A stretch of DNA of 64,000 bases from Ampelocalamus luodianensis (GCA_036346255.1 CM070619.1:30572342-30636341), one strand, 5' to 3'. Shown: positions 21,801 through 33,149, counted from the first letter of the stretch. Made by a program: numbers and translations. Notes: generated by a model from the sequence alone, not told the origin.

Positions 21801-23582
21801 TAAAATCATCCCCTAACTGCTGTATAAATTTCATTAGATTTGATTGTCTTTTGCTGTTGGAGTTTATTTGGTGTTTATCGCCTTTTTGCGTTAGGTTCCG
21901 AAGACAATATTGATAATAATTCTGAGTCACAGCCATCAGATCCTGCACTCCAGCAAGGCAAACAGATGTAGCATCATTTGATCATGTTGCTCCTACTATT
22001 TTCAAATTCTAATATATATTGTTTGCAAATTCTATGTATGCATTGCTATGTTGTTTTAACTATTGTCGTTAGTTCACCCAGTAGTTGCATTATTAGTAGG
22101 AAATGTTTATTCCTCTAATACTGAGCCTAGGGCTACTTGCTGTGATTATGGGTTCGCTGGATGGACCCTGGTCACTTAGTAGTTTGCATGTCATTATGCT
22201 TAGCCATGCTTAGCTATCGGTAGAAATGAGTGGTTAACGACTTGTCGATAATCTTGATCACACAAACTGTTATAATCTATATATTTCAGCCTTGTGCTAT
22301 GTCTAAATTGCAAAACTCAAACAGAAAAACAAAACAATTTAGACTTGGGCACAATAGTAAGATGGTGTGATCTTTTGGGTGTGACTGGAATGGTGCCCTA
22401 GTCATTTAAGGACCGAGTTACTTGCGCCACCGTTCTGAGCATTCTTGCGTGCTAACCACACTAGAGGGTATGGAACTCTCTTGACTAAGTACTTTGGGGG
22501 GGTGTTATTTAATAAGTCGCGAGGTGGGTTGTATATTTAATTATATGCAACATGGACATGTTTGTGGGGAGGGGAGCACCCGCCGAGGCCGGCGTATCTT
22601 ACTCCACGTATGGGTCCTTAGTGGGAACCGTGAAGGTGGTCCACTAGGTGATAACCCCCATACGTGCGGCTCTTGATTAGCATTTTCCATTGGAAAACGT
22701 CTTGTTAGACTTAGCTGTGCCTGCATACCAAAGGAAGTATGCTAACCGTGGCTGGTGGAAAGGTGGTCTGAAGTGTGGGTACATTGGTACACCCCTGCAG
22801 CGTTTTGAACTATTCGAATAGCCTCGTCCTAGGTTATGGACACGCTTGGAAACGCCCCGTGAGAACTAGATTGCAACATTTAAATTAAAACTTGATGGGT
22901 GGTATGACTCTGGGATTCATGCTATTTGTAGTGGCTATCGGGTTAGTCACTTCTAGGTGGTTACTTGTTAAATATTGTTACTCGCTGTTATTTCAATGCT
23001 TAAAACTGATTTGATAAATTGCTTTCAATCTAATACATTATTGCAAATGAAACCTGCTTTATGCGTCCAAAGAACCATATAACCAATTTCCTTTGATACA
23101 GCTTTCATGTAGCTATGTATAGGATTGTTACTCGTAAGTCTTGCGAGTACAATATTGTACTCACCTGCATTGCTTGTTGGGTGCAGAGGAATAAGGTGAG
23201 CCCGAAGGGCCTCACTTCTGTGAGTTGTACTGTGGCAGTGTGTGGGCGATTAGCTTGGCGGCCCGGTCGGTTGCCCTGTGGTGTTATGTGGCTAACCGGT
23301 CGTCTTTTGGTTTAAGCCATCTTATGGCAACTTTTGCTTCCGTTGTTACTTTCAATTTCTGTCATTTGGCCGGTCGGCTGTTCTGTAATAACTTATATTA
23401 TGTATGTGTTTTGGTAGACTTGTTATATTATCTTGTATGGAATTGATGCATGCTTTGGTATGATGTATGTGTGCTGCATGTTCTGGGAAGCACATGTTCA
23501 TCGAGGCACGGGTTATTCTGTTTGTGATGCTAGAACCATTGGAGGGTTAAGCATTACAAGCTTAACAAACCGGGGTCTCACA
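18886..23582 (+). repeat. Tekay-1 3' LTR
   Basis: 4697 bases, colinear with the 5' LTR from TGTAACATCCC to GGTCTCACA. It differs by a deletion of about 350 bases near 19460 (junction ACCGACCTCTCGACCGAGCC) that removes one palindrome zone, and by scattered substitutions. It keeps the unfilled site for the solo LTR (CTGAGCCTAGGGCTAC near 22131). The target duplication TTCGC follows directly. Confidence 0.93.
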
Positions 23583-24165
23583 TTCGCTGTCACAACTGTC
23601 GATTTGCCGTCCTTGATTCGCTTTGGAACGGTAAGCTTGTCTCATTTTCAGGACAGTGAGTTGCGAGCGTAGTAGAGAGAGCTTTTATTTTACTAACAGA
23701 TATAACCTCGTTGCTTGTTTGTGAGTTGCTGCCATGTCAGGTCACGAGGAGGATCCACCTAATCTGGAGGCGTCGGTTACGTAGACAAAGTACACTCGGT
23801 TGCGCGAGATGCTGCAAAAATAACTTCATGACGGTGACAATGGCGTGCGCGATGAGCTCGGGGAAGTTCAGAATGGACTAAACACCCTCGGGGACGAGGA
23901 CACACAATTACGTACGGCCATCAACAATAACTTCCTGGAGCTGCGTGCCATGTTCGCACAACACAATCTACGTGGGGATGCGCAAGCTAATGACACGAGT
24001 GTGCACGGCCCTCCGGCCGTTTTGCACAATGAGACCGAGGAGGAGCGTGCTATTCGTGTGGATGAGGAACGACGACAGCGACAGGCGCGTTGGTCATTTT
24101 CAGAGGGACTGCCCAAATGTCAGAACTATGCTTATCACAAAGGATGGCGGTTATGTTTCGGCTAG
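23583..24165 (+). pseudogene. gag: CRM-like element A2: leader end and gag N-terminus
   Basis: Leader resumes after the Tekay-1 insertion. The gag ATG at 23734 opens MSGHEEDPPN, like the copy at 26579. A small deletion makes TAG at 23782 and an inserted segment makes TAA near 23821. The frame then reads GVRDELGEVQNGLNTLG and ETEEERAIRVDEERR, and jumps from the Arg-rich stretch straight to zinc-knuckle downstream text (EGLPKCQN). The whole gag core present in copy A3 (KVDKLFRM to EAREAERQV) is deleted. It cannot make a working capsid. Confidence 0.82.
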
Positions 24166-24811
24166 TGATGACGAGTCGCCTGATACGCAGCCAGTCTTGC
24201 ACACTGATGACATAGAACAATGTGAGTGCGATCCTGAGTTTCCTAACAACGGCGGATTCCATTGTTTGCACACCCAAGGTGCTTAGTGTGATGCCATCGC
24301 CGTCAGTCGAACAGCGGTGCAATTTGTTTCAGACTTGGGCAAAGCTTGATAAGGGTAAGGTGTGCAAAGTGATCATTTATGGCGGGAGTTGTCACAATTT
24401 GGCTAGCAAGGATATGTGTCATAAGTTGGGATTGAAGTACTTGCCGCATCCACATCCTTATCATGTGCAATGGTTGAGCGACAAAGAGGAAGTGAAGGTG
24501 AACTATATGGTGCGTGTGACGTTTTCTATTGGGAAGTACACCGATACTGTGGAGTGTGATGTTGTGCCTATGACGGTGTGTCACTTGCTCTTGGCGCGGC
24601 CATGGCAATATGACCGTTCTACTGTTCATGATGGCGTACAAATCGTTACACATTTCGATGGAACAATATGGATATCATCTTGAAGCCGCTTACACCGCAA
24701 CAGATTGTGAATTCTTCAATGCAGAAAATTGAGATGCACGTTGAGGCTGCCAAAGAGCGAGAGAAGAATTTAGTGATGTTGGCCACCAAATCAGAGATGA
24801 GTCTTAGCGAG
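24166..24811 (+). pseudogene. pro: CRM-like element A2: protease region
   Basis: Acidic linker (ASDDESPDTQPVLHTDDIEQ) then VKVIIYGGSCHNLASKDMCH-type protease around 24355-24420; the other copies read IIDGGSCHNLAS, so the catalytic Asp is replaced by Tyr here. Downstream VNYMVRVTFSIGKYTDT and PMTVCHLLLARPWQYDR match the family. The sequence stops at about 24811, just after ATKSEM, and joins LTR text. RT, RNase H and integrase are absent from this copy. Confidence 0.82.
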
Positions 24812-25277
24812 ATGGATTTAAGTTAGGTTTCCCTTTTTGTGTGTTTTTGAGTCTTAGCCGAATTGGAGTTTGATTCGGCATGTGTAGCCGGCCCTAGGTC
24901 GTGCGTGAGTCATGGAGGGCGCCTTAAGTACCCTGCCCCTCCTTTGTATCCATTAGACCAGTTTATGCATAAGAATTGAAACATAGCTATTGCTTGTTCT
25001 TTCTAAAACCAGAGTTCATGCGAGGACTTTGAGAGAGAGCTAGGTGATCTGTTGTTTTGTTCTGCAATTCAGGGTCAAGCCGTCGTTCCATTGGGAATCG
25101 GGAACTTGGCGTTCGTCGTTCGTGGTCTCGCGACGAACAATTATCCGGTGTGTTTTGGGCGTATTCTGATGAGTTGGGGGTTCGTGCATTGGCGCGAGTG
25201 TTCAGCTAGCGACATCGTCTACTTCGCATCAACTATCCACGGTTCCTCACTGAGAAGATTGGGTCTCCCCCGTATCA
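24812..25277 (+). repeat. Partial CRM-like LTR joining A2 to A3
   Basis: Matches the last 45 percent of the CRM-like LTR (from GATGGATTTAAGTTAGG to CCCCCGTATCA), as at 5328-5796. It is followed by a primer site, so in relation to A3 it is a truncated 5' LTR. The join to A2 protease sequence has no target duplication, which points to deletion or recombination between neighbouring copies. Confidence 0.8.
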
Positions 25278-25279
25278 TG

Positions 25280-25292
25280 TGGTATCAGATTC
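25280..25292 (+). other. Primer binding site of A3, partly decayed
   Basis: TGGTATCAGATTC, against TGGTATCAGAGCC in copy A4 (44472). The first ten bases of the iMet-complementary site are kept. It lies two bases after the LTR end. Confidence 0.8.
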
Positions 25293-26578
25293 TAGGTTTA
25301 CTCGGTGAGAACTTCTTTACCAGTAGTTAGATGTGTTTTCTTTCCTATCATCCATTAAACCGAAAATTGCAATACCAAAACCGTAGTTTAATCTGTTATT
25401 TCTTGTGCGTTTAGTTAAGTTTTCATCCATTAGAGTTCTGTTTTAGTGCTGATCCTTGTGTTTCCATTGCGTAGCTTAATCTTTGTCGAAAATTCCTGAT
25501 TGAACTCCCTCAATTAGCACCCAAAAACTGTAATCCGAAATGGTGTTGTTTCCTTATCCGAACTCCTTGGTGAGACTAGCGTCTGAATCAACCTCTAGCT
25601 CAAACACAATTCAAGTCCAATTGCTCCATCTTGTGTTTCGACCACTACATCATAGCCGGCCGAACCACATTTGGTATCTTTTTTATATCCTTTCATCTTG
25701 AGACTAGCTATTGATATTGATTTGGGCTGCTCATTGAACTTTGTTTACACTTTGCTGAATTGTGGACATTACGCAAACACGAGAGTAGCACAAAATACAT
25801 TCGGCCATTGAAAGAAGAGAGAAAAGCTAACTTTTGCATACGGCCTCCGATGGGAAATCTGGGGGTTTTATCTACGCGTACGCACCCAGGCACACGAGCG
25901 AAAAACTCCGACCCCAAAAAACGTCGTTTAGGGCCTCAAAACGGGCCTGCAAATCGAGAAAATTCAAGTTTCTCCGATTTCGCTCAAAATTGACAAAGCC
26001 CCTCTACAAGTGATTCTAAGGTTCCTCGTGAAGGCGGCATCCTTTTTCGAGTTGACCCACGCATAATTTTAGCTACTACAGTACTATGTCATATTTTGAG
26101 CTTGTGTTTTTCAATTTTCTTTGAGCAATCTTGTGCCCTACTTTATTCCTTTGCAATTGGCTAGCGTCTATCCTAGTACTTGGTGCAAAACGAGCTGGTT
26201 TCATCTCTTGCTCATTCCTTTGTTTGCATTAAGTCCCATTTATCTTTGCGTGTGCGTTCATACACTTCGCTTAAACCTATTGGATCAGCACATAGGCAAA
26301 AATACTCTAGGTTGGATCATTACTTAGCTTTACAATATCTTGAATATCAGATTGAATAGGATATACACATACCTGTCCAAGCTTCACCTACACCCGTTTG
26401 TGTACTCCCTTGCTCTTGGTTACGCTCATACATTACCGGGTTGACGCTGTTATTTGTCTGGCTCGCCGCTTGCCGTCCTTGATTCACTTTTGAACGGTAA
26501 GCTTGTCTTGTTTTCAGGATAGTGAGTTGTGAGCGTAGTAGACAGAGTACACTCGTTTCTTGTTTGTGAGTTGTTGCC
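25293..26578 (+). other. CRM-like leader of A3
   Basis: About 1.29 kb, non-coding, colinear with 44485-45644 and with 7046-7650. It includes the short direct resemblance GACAGAGTACACTCG at 26551 to gag sequence at 26633, a local duplication just before the start codon. Confidence 0.75.
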
Positions 26579-28070
26579 ATGTCAGGTCACGAGGAGGATC
26601 CACCTAATCCGGAGGCGCCAGTTACGTGTGGACAGAGTACACTCGGTTTGCGCGAGATGCTACAAAAACTTCATGATGGTGACAATGGCGTGCGCGATGA
26701 GCTCGGGGAAGTTCAGACTGGACTGAACAACCTCGGGGAGGAGGTCACACAATTGCCTACGGCCATCCACAATAACTTTCGGAGCTACGTGCCATGTTCG
26801 CACACCACAATCTACGTGGAGGTGCGCAAGCTAATGACACGAGTGTGCACGGCCCTCCGGCCGTTTTGCACAATGAGACCGAGGAGGAGCGTGCTATTCG
26901 TGTGGATGAGGAGCGACGACAATGACAGGTGCTCCGCATGGCGGTGCCGCCAAACATCGGGATGGCAGCCGTGGCACGCCCTCAGGCGCTCGGGCGTGGC
27001 CGAGTCAACGGCGGCCAGGGTGGAGGCGCACCACAGGGTGTCCACGGAGGAGGTGTGCACCGTGCACCTCGTAGCTGGGCTAATGAGGTCGAGCAATGGG
27101 ATAACGATTTCCCCGTCGAGGACAATGACTCACAGCGCCACCACCGCAACAACGTGCAGCGTCCTCGACATGACGACGCCGAGGATTTTGTCGCTAAGCC
27201 CAAATTTTATCTTCCTATATTTTCAGGTGGTACAGATGTGGAACAGTATCTCACTTGGGAGCTGAAAGTTGATAAGTTGTTTCGGATGAACAACTACTCC
27301 AATGAGAAGAAGTTGTTGCTTGCGTCCAATGGCTTGGATGATTATGCCACACAATGGTGGGAGCAGTTCATCCGTAAGCGCATGGAGCGCCATGAGTTGC
27401 CGATTATCACCTGGGAGCAGATGAAGCAGCATTTGTGGGCACGCTTTGTACCTCGCCACTACAAGCGTTCACTATTTGAGAAGTTGACAGGGTTGCGACA
27501 AGGTATGAGATCAATTGATGAATATCACAAGGAAATGGAGACTATCATGATACATGCAGATGTCCGCGAGAATGAAGAACAGACCATGGCGAGATTTCTA
27601 GCTGGCATGAATCATGCTGTCAAGCGTATTGTCAATCACCATCCCTACAATGATATGATTGAGTTGTTGCACGAAGCACGCGAAGCCGAGCGACAAGTGA
27701 TGAATATCATAAGGAAATGGAGACTATCATGATACATGCAGATGTCCGCGAGATTGAAGAACAGACCATGGTGAGATTTCTAGCTGGCATGAATAATGCT
27801 GCCAAGCGTATTGTCAATCACCATCCCTAAAATGATATGAATGAGTTCTTTGCCACGACGCCTTGCGGTTGCCTGCCGTTCACGTTCTTGGCCCGATGCA
27901 GGACACCATATAACAATAGCCAGCCAAACAAGAGCACTCCAGCGGGAAGCACTTCGGCGATGCGTAGTTCCGCAAGTAAGAAGCTAGAGAGTACACCATC
28001 ACCGGTGCGTCGACCTACGGCGCCTGCTGCTAGCGCGACCTCGTTTAAGGGGTCGACAAGCCGTTCACGT
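26579..28070 (+). pseudogene. gag: CRM-like gag of A3, frameshifted
   Basis: ATG at 26579 (MSGHEEDPPNPEAP). The N-terminal part reads LREMLQKLHDGD and DELGEVQTGLNNLG, then shifts frame near 26780. The main core is open from about 26929 to 27732: FVAKPKFYLPIFSGG, VEQYLTWELKVDKLF, ASNGLDDYATQWWEQF, LFEKLTGLRQGMRSIDEY. It is the best preserved gag core of this family in the window. A 182-bp tandem duplication then destroys the frame. After the duplication the sequence reads basic Ser/Thr-rich linker up to the zinc knuckle. Confidence 0.88.
27517..27845 (+). repeat. 182-bp tandem duplication within A3 gag
   Basis: Copy one starts at 27517 (GATGAATATCACAAGGAAAT) and copy two at 27699 (same with CATAAGG). 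The repeat covers the MIHADVRE and RFLAGMN segment. The period, 182, is not a multiple of three, so the duplication shifts the frame. Copy two has a further stop (CCCTAAAAT). Confidence 0.9.
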
Positions 28071-28745
28071 GACATTATTTGCCACAAGTGAAAGGGCGTT
28101 AGCCATTTTCAGAGGGACTGTCCCAATGTCAGAACTATGCTTATCACAGAGGATGGCGGTTATGTTTCAGCTAGTGATGATGAGTCGCCTGATGCACAGC
28201 CAGTCTTGCACACTGATGACATAGAGCAATGTGAGTGCGATCCGAGTTCCCTAACACTAAGCAGTATTCTATTGTTTGCACACCCAAGGTGCTTAGTGAG
28301 ATGCCATCATCGTCACTCGAGCAGCGGTGCAATTTATTTCAAACTTGGGCAAAACTTGATAAGGGTAAGGTCTGCAATGTGATTATTGATGGTGGGAGTT
28401 GCCATAATTTGGCCAGCAAGGATATGTGTCATAAGTTGGGTTTGAAGTACTTGCCGCGTCCACGTCCTTATCATGTGCAATGGTTGAGCGACAAAGAGGA
28501 AGTGAAGGTGAACTATATGGTGCGTGTGACGTTTTCTATTGGGAAGTACACCGATACTGTGGACTGCGATGTTGTGCCTATGACGGTGTGTCACTTGCTC
28601 TTGGGACGACTATGGCAATATGACCGTTCTGTTGTTCACGATGGGCATACAAATCGCTACACATTTCGATGAAACAATATGGATATCATCTTGAAGCCGC
28701 TTACACCGCAATGCATCGTGAATTCTTCAAAGGCGTAAAATTGAG
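28071..28745 (+). pseudogene. pro: CRM-like zinc knuckle and protease of A3
   Basis: Zinc knuckle ICHK*KGVSHFQRDCP near 28077-28126, with the second Cys codon turned to TGA. The acidic linker follows (ASDDESPDAQPV). Protease core at about 28365-28420: NVIIDGGSCHNLASKDMC, with DGG where many retroviral-type proteases have DSG or DTG, and CHLLLGRLWQYDR near the C-terminal flap. A base change near 28640 breaks the frame. It would process the polyprotein if intact. Confidence 0.85.
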
Positions 28746-29823
28746 ATGCACGTTGAGACTGCAAAAGTGCGAGAGAAGAATTTAGTGATGTTAGCCACCA
28801 AATCAGAGATGAGAGAATTCAACGAAGATCCCAATTTGGTGCACTTTGTACTGCTGTACAAAGACGCCTTGCTTTCGACTAACGACTTGTCTTCTCTTCC
28901 TAGTGGTGTTGCTTGTATTTTGCAGGATTTCAGTGACGTCTTTCCAAACGAGGTACCAGCTTGGCTACCACCAATTCGTGGGATAGAACATAAGATCGAC
29001 TTGATTCCAGGAGCGTCGCTGTCGAACCGACCACCGTACCGCACCAATCCCGAGGAAACAAAGGAAATTCAGAAACAAGTACAAAAGCTTCTCACCAAAG
29101 GGTATGTACATGAAAGCTTAAGCCCTTATGTTGTTCCTGTTATTTTAGTTCCTAAGAAAGATGGTTCATGGCGTATGTGTGTAGATTGACAAGCGATTAA
29201 TAATATTACAATTCGATATCGTCATCCTATACCTCGCTTAGATGATATGCTAGACGAATTGAGTGGTGCTGTTATTTTCTCTAAGATAGATTTGCGCAGT
29301 GGTTCCCATCAAATTAGGATGCATGAAGGGGATGAGTTGAAAATAGCATTTAAAACGAAATTTGGGTTGTACGAGTGGTTAGTCATGCCTTTTGGTTTAA
29401 CTAATGCACCTAGTACATTCATGCGCTTAATTAATCATGTTTTAAGGCATTTGATTGGTAAATTTGTGGTTGTGTACTTTGATGATATTCTGATTTATAG
29501 TCGCACTGAATCTAAACACATAGACCATCTTAGACAAGTTCTACAAGGTTTGCGTGAGGCAAGGTTATTTGGTAACTTAGAGAAGTGCACTTTTTGCAAA
29601 GATCGTGTCATCTTTTTGGCTATGTTGTTTCTGCACAGGGAGTTGAAGTAGATGAGTCTAAAATTGAAGCGATTAAAAATTGGCCAACTCCTGTGAACGT
29701 AAGTCAGATTATAAGCTTTCATTGTCTCGCTGGTTTTTATCGGCGCTTTGTGAAGGACTTTAGCACCGTCGCTGCCCCTTTGAATGAAATTACTAAAAAG
29801 GGTGATGAATTTGTTTGGGGGTA
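28746..29823 (+). pseudogene. RT: CRM-like reverse transcriptase of A3
   Basis: ILQDFSDVFPNEVPAWLPP, then IDLIPGASLSNRPPYR, SLSPYVVPVILVPKKDGS and WRMCVD. TGA at 29187-29189 replaces the Cys codon after MCVD. Palm motifs follow: FSKIDLRSGSHQIRM (Tyr of the usual GYHQ is Ser), GLYEWLVMPFGLTNAPSTF and catalytic YFDDILIYS near 29477. A frameshift near 29640 separates VFLGYVVSAQGVEVDE and GFYRRFVKDFSTVAAP. The FGLTNAPSTFMR and YFDD forms are typical of CRM/Reina-type chromoviruses rather than the Tekay FIDD copies nearby. Confidence 0.9.
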
Positions 29824-30645
29824 GCACAAGACAATGCTTTTGCTGAACTTAAGAAACGCTTGACTGAAGCACCGTTGCTTGTTTTACCTGATTTCACTAA
29901 ATTTTTTAAAATTGAGTGTGATGCAAGAGGGTAGACCGGTAGCTTATTTTAGTGAGAAACTGAATGTTGCTCAATTGAATTATCCGGTCTATGACAAAGA
30001 GCTTTATGCGTTAGTGCGTGCGGTAGAAACTTGGCAACACTATTTATGGCCTAAAGAGTTTATTATTCATTCTGATCATGAGGCATTGAAGTATTTAAAA
30101 GGCCAAGCAAACCTGAACCGTAGACATGCCAAATGGGTCGAATTCATTGAGTCGTTTCCTTACATTGTGAAATATAAGAAGGGAAAGGAAAATGTGGTAG
30201 CTGATGCTCTTTCTAGGAAAAGTGTGCTTTTAACTCAATTAGGAGTGAAAGTTCCTGGTTTAGAGAGTTTGCGTGATTTATATACTCATGACCATAATTT
30301 TTCCGTTCCTTACGCACATTGCAAAGAGGGAAAAGGCTGGGATAAATTTCACATCCATGATGGGTTTTTGTTTCGCACTAACAAATTATGCGTTCCAGAA
30401 TCCTCTGTGCGTTTACTATTACTGCTGGAATCACATGCAGGTGGATTGATGGGATATTTTGGACGTGAGAAGACGTTGTCTATACTGAGCGATCACTTTT
30501 ATTGGCCTAAGATGAGGCGAGATGTGGAGAGGTATGTGCAGCGATGCATTACTTGCCACAAAGCGAAATCGAAGTTGAATCTACACGGTTTGTATATCCC
30601 TCTACCTGTTCCCAATGCACCATGGGAGGATATTAGTATGGACTT
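29824..30645 (+). pseudogene. RH-INT: CRM-like RNase H and integrase N-terminus of A3
   Basis: RNase H has lost about 30 bases between ECD and MQEG (junction near 29920-29925). Copy A4 shows the full ECDASGLGIGGVLMQEG, and both sides of the deletion share ATGC. YFSEKLNVAQLNYPVYDKE, HSDHEALKYLKGQ and KENVVADALSRK follow. The integrase zinc domain reads ESHAGGLMGYFG and CITCHKAK, with Tyr at the second His. APWEDISMDF carries the first catalytic Asp. The sequence then ends abruptly at about 30645, fused to minus-strand Tekay pol. No DDE centre, tail or 3' LTR belongs to this copy. Confidence 0.88.
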
Positions 30646-31650
30646 TGACGCTGAAACGTTGATGGCTCTTCAAAGGAGAAACTTTGAGGTAAACGAAACC
30701 GTTAGGCTCAAAACTCAACTCACGATGACGACGATCTGCATAGCTCTTTTGCCTGGATTGAGCTGTGCGCAAACGATCACGAATAAGCTGGACCTGACTC
30801 TCGGCCTCATTGATCGAGTCCGGACCAAAGAAAGGTCTTTCGCCGGTCTTAGACCAATTCAACGGGATTCTGCACTTTCTCCTGTATAAGGCCTCAAAAT
30901 GTGCCATGCCGAGACTGGCTTGAAAGCTGTTGTTGTACGAAATCTCGGCGAATGGCAAGCATTTCTCACAATTCTTACCATAGGAGAGAACGCAAGCACG
31001 GAGCATGTCTTCCAAAACTTGGTTGACTCGTTCCGTCTGGCCATCACTTTGAGGATGATAAGCTGAGCTGAAGGAGAGACGAGTTCCCATAGCCTCTTGC
31101 AAATCATGCCAAAACCGGGAGGTAAATAGAGACCCCGATCTAGAACGACCGCCAAAAGACATACACGAAAGTCAGTCTTGACAGGAAGGAAATGTGCCAC
31201 CTTAGTCAACCGATCAATGATAACCCATATAGCATCTTTCCCTTTAGATGTATGGGGCAGACTGGTGATAAAGTTCATGCCGACAGAATCCCACTTCCAT
31301 TCAGGCACTGGCAAAGGCTGAAGCAAACCCGCTGGGCGCTAATGCTCGGCCTTTACCCGACGGCACACATCGCACTCAGCAACGAACTTCACAATCTCGT
31401 ACTTCATTCCGGCCCACCAAAATCTCTGCCGGGGATCTTGATACATCTTCGTGGCCCCGGGATGAATGGACAAAGGAGAATCAAGGGATTCGTGGAGAAT
31501 CAGACCCCGCAATTCCACGAGTTGCGGAACCACAAGACGTTGCCCGAACCACACAACACCAAGATCATCTTCCGAGAAGCACTTGACATTTTGCTTGATT
31601 CGGTTCACTCCAACGTCTAATTGCTGAGCAGCCTTGATCCGATCTACCAA
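30646..31650 (-). pseudogene. INT: Tekay integrase, minus strand (copy B4)
   Basis: Read on the minus strand: HESLDSPLSIHPGATKMY and CDVCRRVKAEH (HHCC zinc domain), WKWDSVGMNFITSLP (catalytic Asp changed to Asn), then a gap: about 30 residues that should precede SDRG are missing after KTDFRV. SGSLFTSRFW, HPQSDGQTERVN (Glu kept) and the YNNSFQASLGM segment follow. It ends at SPLKSHQRFSVK, before the GPY motif and chromodomain. It is related to but clearly diverged from B1. No LTR adjoins its 3' end. Confidence 0.88.
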
Positions 31651-33149
31651 GATTGGTTGGACAACCAGGGCACCGAGGGACCCATGCTAAACCACTCCCA
31701 AGTTGAGACACAGAAATTCTTCAAGAAGGGTGGGCTACTGCTCCTTGAGCCACAAGGCATTGCAATGCACCTTTCGACTAAGCGCATCGGCAATGACATT
31801 AGCCTTGCCCGGATGATAGTGAATACTCATGTCGTAGTCTTTGATCAATTCCAACCACTTTCTCTGCCTGAGGTTCAGATCAGGTTGAGTGAACAAATAC
31901 TTCAAACTTTTGTGATCCGAATACACTTTACAACGATTACCGACTAGGTAATGTCACAAAATCTTAAGTGCATGGACCACAGCAGGTAGTTCCAAGTCAT
32001 GGGTTGCATAATTGAGTTCATGAGGCCTCAATTGCCTCAATGCGTAGGCCACTACCTTGCCTTCTTGTATAAGGACACAACCAATTCCTCGACGAGAAGC
32101 ATCGCAAAAGATATCAAAGCTCCGATAGACATCGGGAAGAACGAGAACAGGAGATGTGGTCAAACGCTTCTTGAGTTCTTGGAAACTCTCCTCGCAAGCA
32201 CGGACCACACAAACTTCTGGTCTTTCTTGAGCAACTCAGTCATCGGCTTCGCGATCTTGGAGAAATTCTCGATAAAGCGACGATAGTATCCTGCTAAACC
32301 AAGAAAACTCTACACTTGGATCACCGACTTGGGCTGATCCCAAGAGAGCACATCGCCGACCTTGCTAGGATCCACAGCTACACCTCTTGCTGAAAGAATA
32401 TGGCCCAAGAATGCCACTTCCTTCAACCAGAACTCGCACTTGCTGAACATCGCATACAGCTGGTGCTAACGTAGCTTTCGCAACACAAGCTTCAGGTGCT
32501 CAGCGTGTAGATAAGAATATCATCGATGAAGACCACCACAAACTTATGCAAATACTCTATGAAAATCGAATTCATAAGGTTCATGAACAGGGCACGAGCA
32601 TTGGTTAAGCCGAAAGACATGATAGTGTACTCGTACAAACTGTAACGAGTAGAGAAAGTCGTCTTTCGAATATCTTTAGGTCTGATCCTTACTTGATGAT
32701 ATCCCACTCTCAAGTCAATCTTGGAGAAGACTTGAGCTCCGGTCAACTGATCGAAGAGGTCGTCGATACAGGGCAAAGGATACTTGTTCTTTACTATTAC
32801 TTCATTAAGTGGACGGTAATACACGCACATGCGCAACGTCTTGTCCTTCTTCTTCACAAAGATCACTAGGCAGGCCCAAGGAGATGAGCTAGGGCGGATG
32901 AAACCCTTCTCTTGAAGCTCACCAAGTTGCCTCTTTAACTCCATCAACTCATTCGGAGGCATCCGATAAGGCCTCTTTGAAATCGAGGTAGTACCGGGCG
33001 CCAACTGATAACAAACTCGAGATCTCGAACTGGTAACATCCCAAGCAAATCTTCGGGAAAGCCATCGACGAAGTCACATACGGTTGGGACTTCATGGATA
33101 TCTAAAGCCGGCTTCGCTTCAAGTGCAAAGAGATGTGGTGCTTGCAACT
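31651..33149 (-). pseudogene. RT-RH: Tekay RT-RNase H, minus strand (copy B4)
   Basis: Minus-strand order from 33149 down: VCDFVDGFPEDLLGM, RPSSSPWACLVIFVKKKD, MCVYYRPLNE (conserved Asp of VDYR is Tyr), FSKIDLRVGYHQVR, FIDDILIYT near 32520, then a short deletion. FLGHILSARGVAVDP, LAGYYRRFIENF, FDIFCDASRRGIGCVL, SDHKSLKYLFTQ and HPGKANVIADALSR follow. Several stops interrupt it, including in the Gln after KEQ and in RVQSF. It is a non-functional remnant. Confidence 0.88.

Larger units (their letters stand above)
7651..23582 (+). mobile_element. Full-length Tekay-1 Ty3/gypsy element (B1), target duplication TTCGC
   Basis: Two LTRs sharing TGTAACATCCC starts and GGTCTCACA ends flank a primer site, gag, protease, RT-RNase H, integrase with chromodomain, and a polypurine tract. 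The 5-bp duplication TTCGC at 7646-7650 and 23583-23587 proves a single insertion into the CRM-like leader. The chromodomain after integrase and the long LTRs place it with Tekay/Del chromoviruses (inference from family knowledge). It is dead: gag-pol holds at least seven stops and several frameshifts. Excluding the nested solo LTR, the 5' LTR is about 5.07 kb. The 3' LTR is shorter because of one deletion of about 350 bp. Confidence 0.92.
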
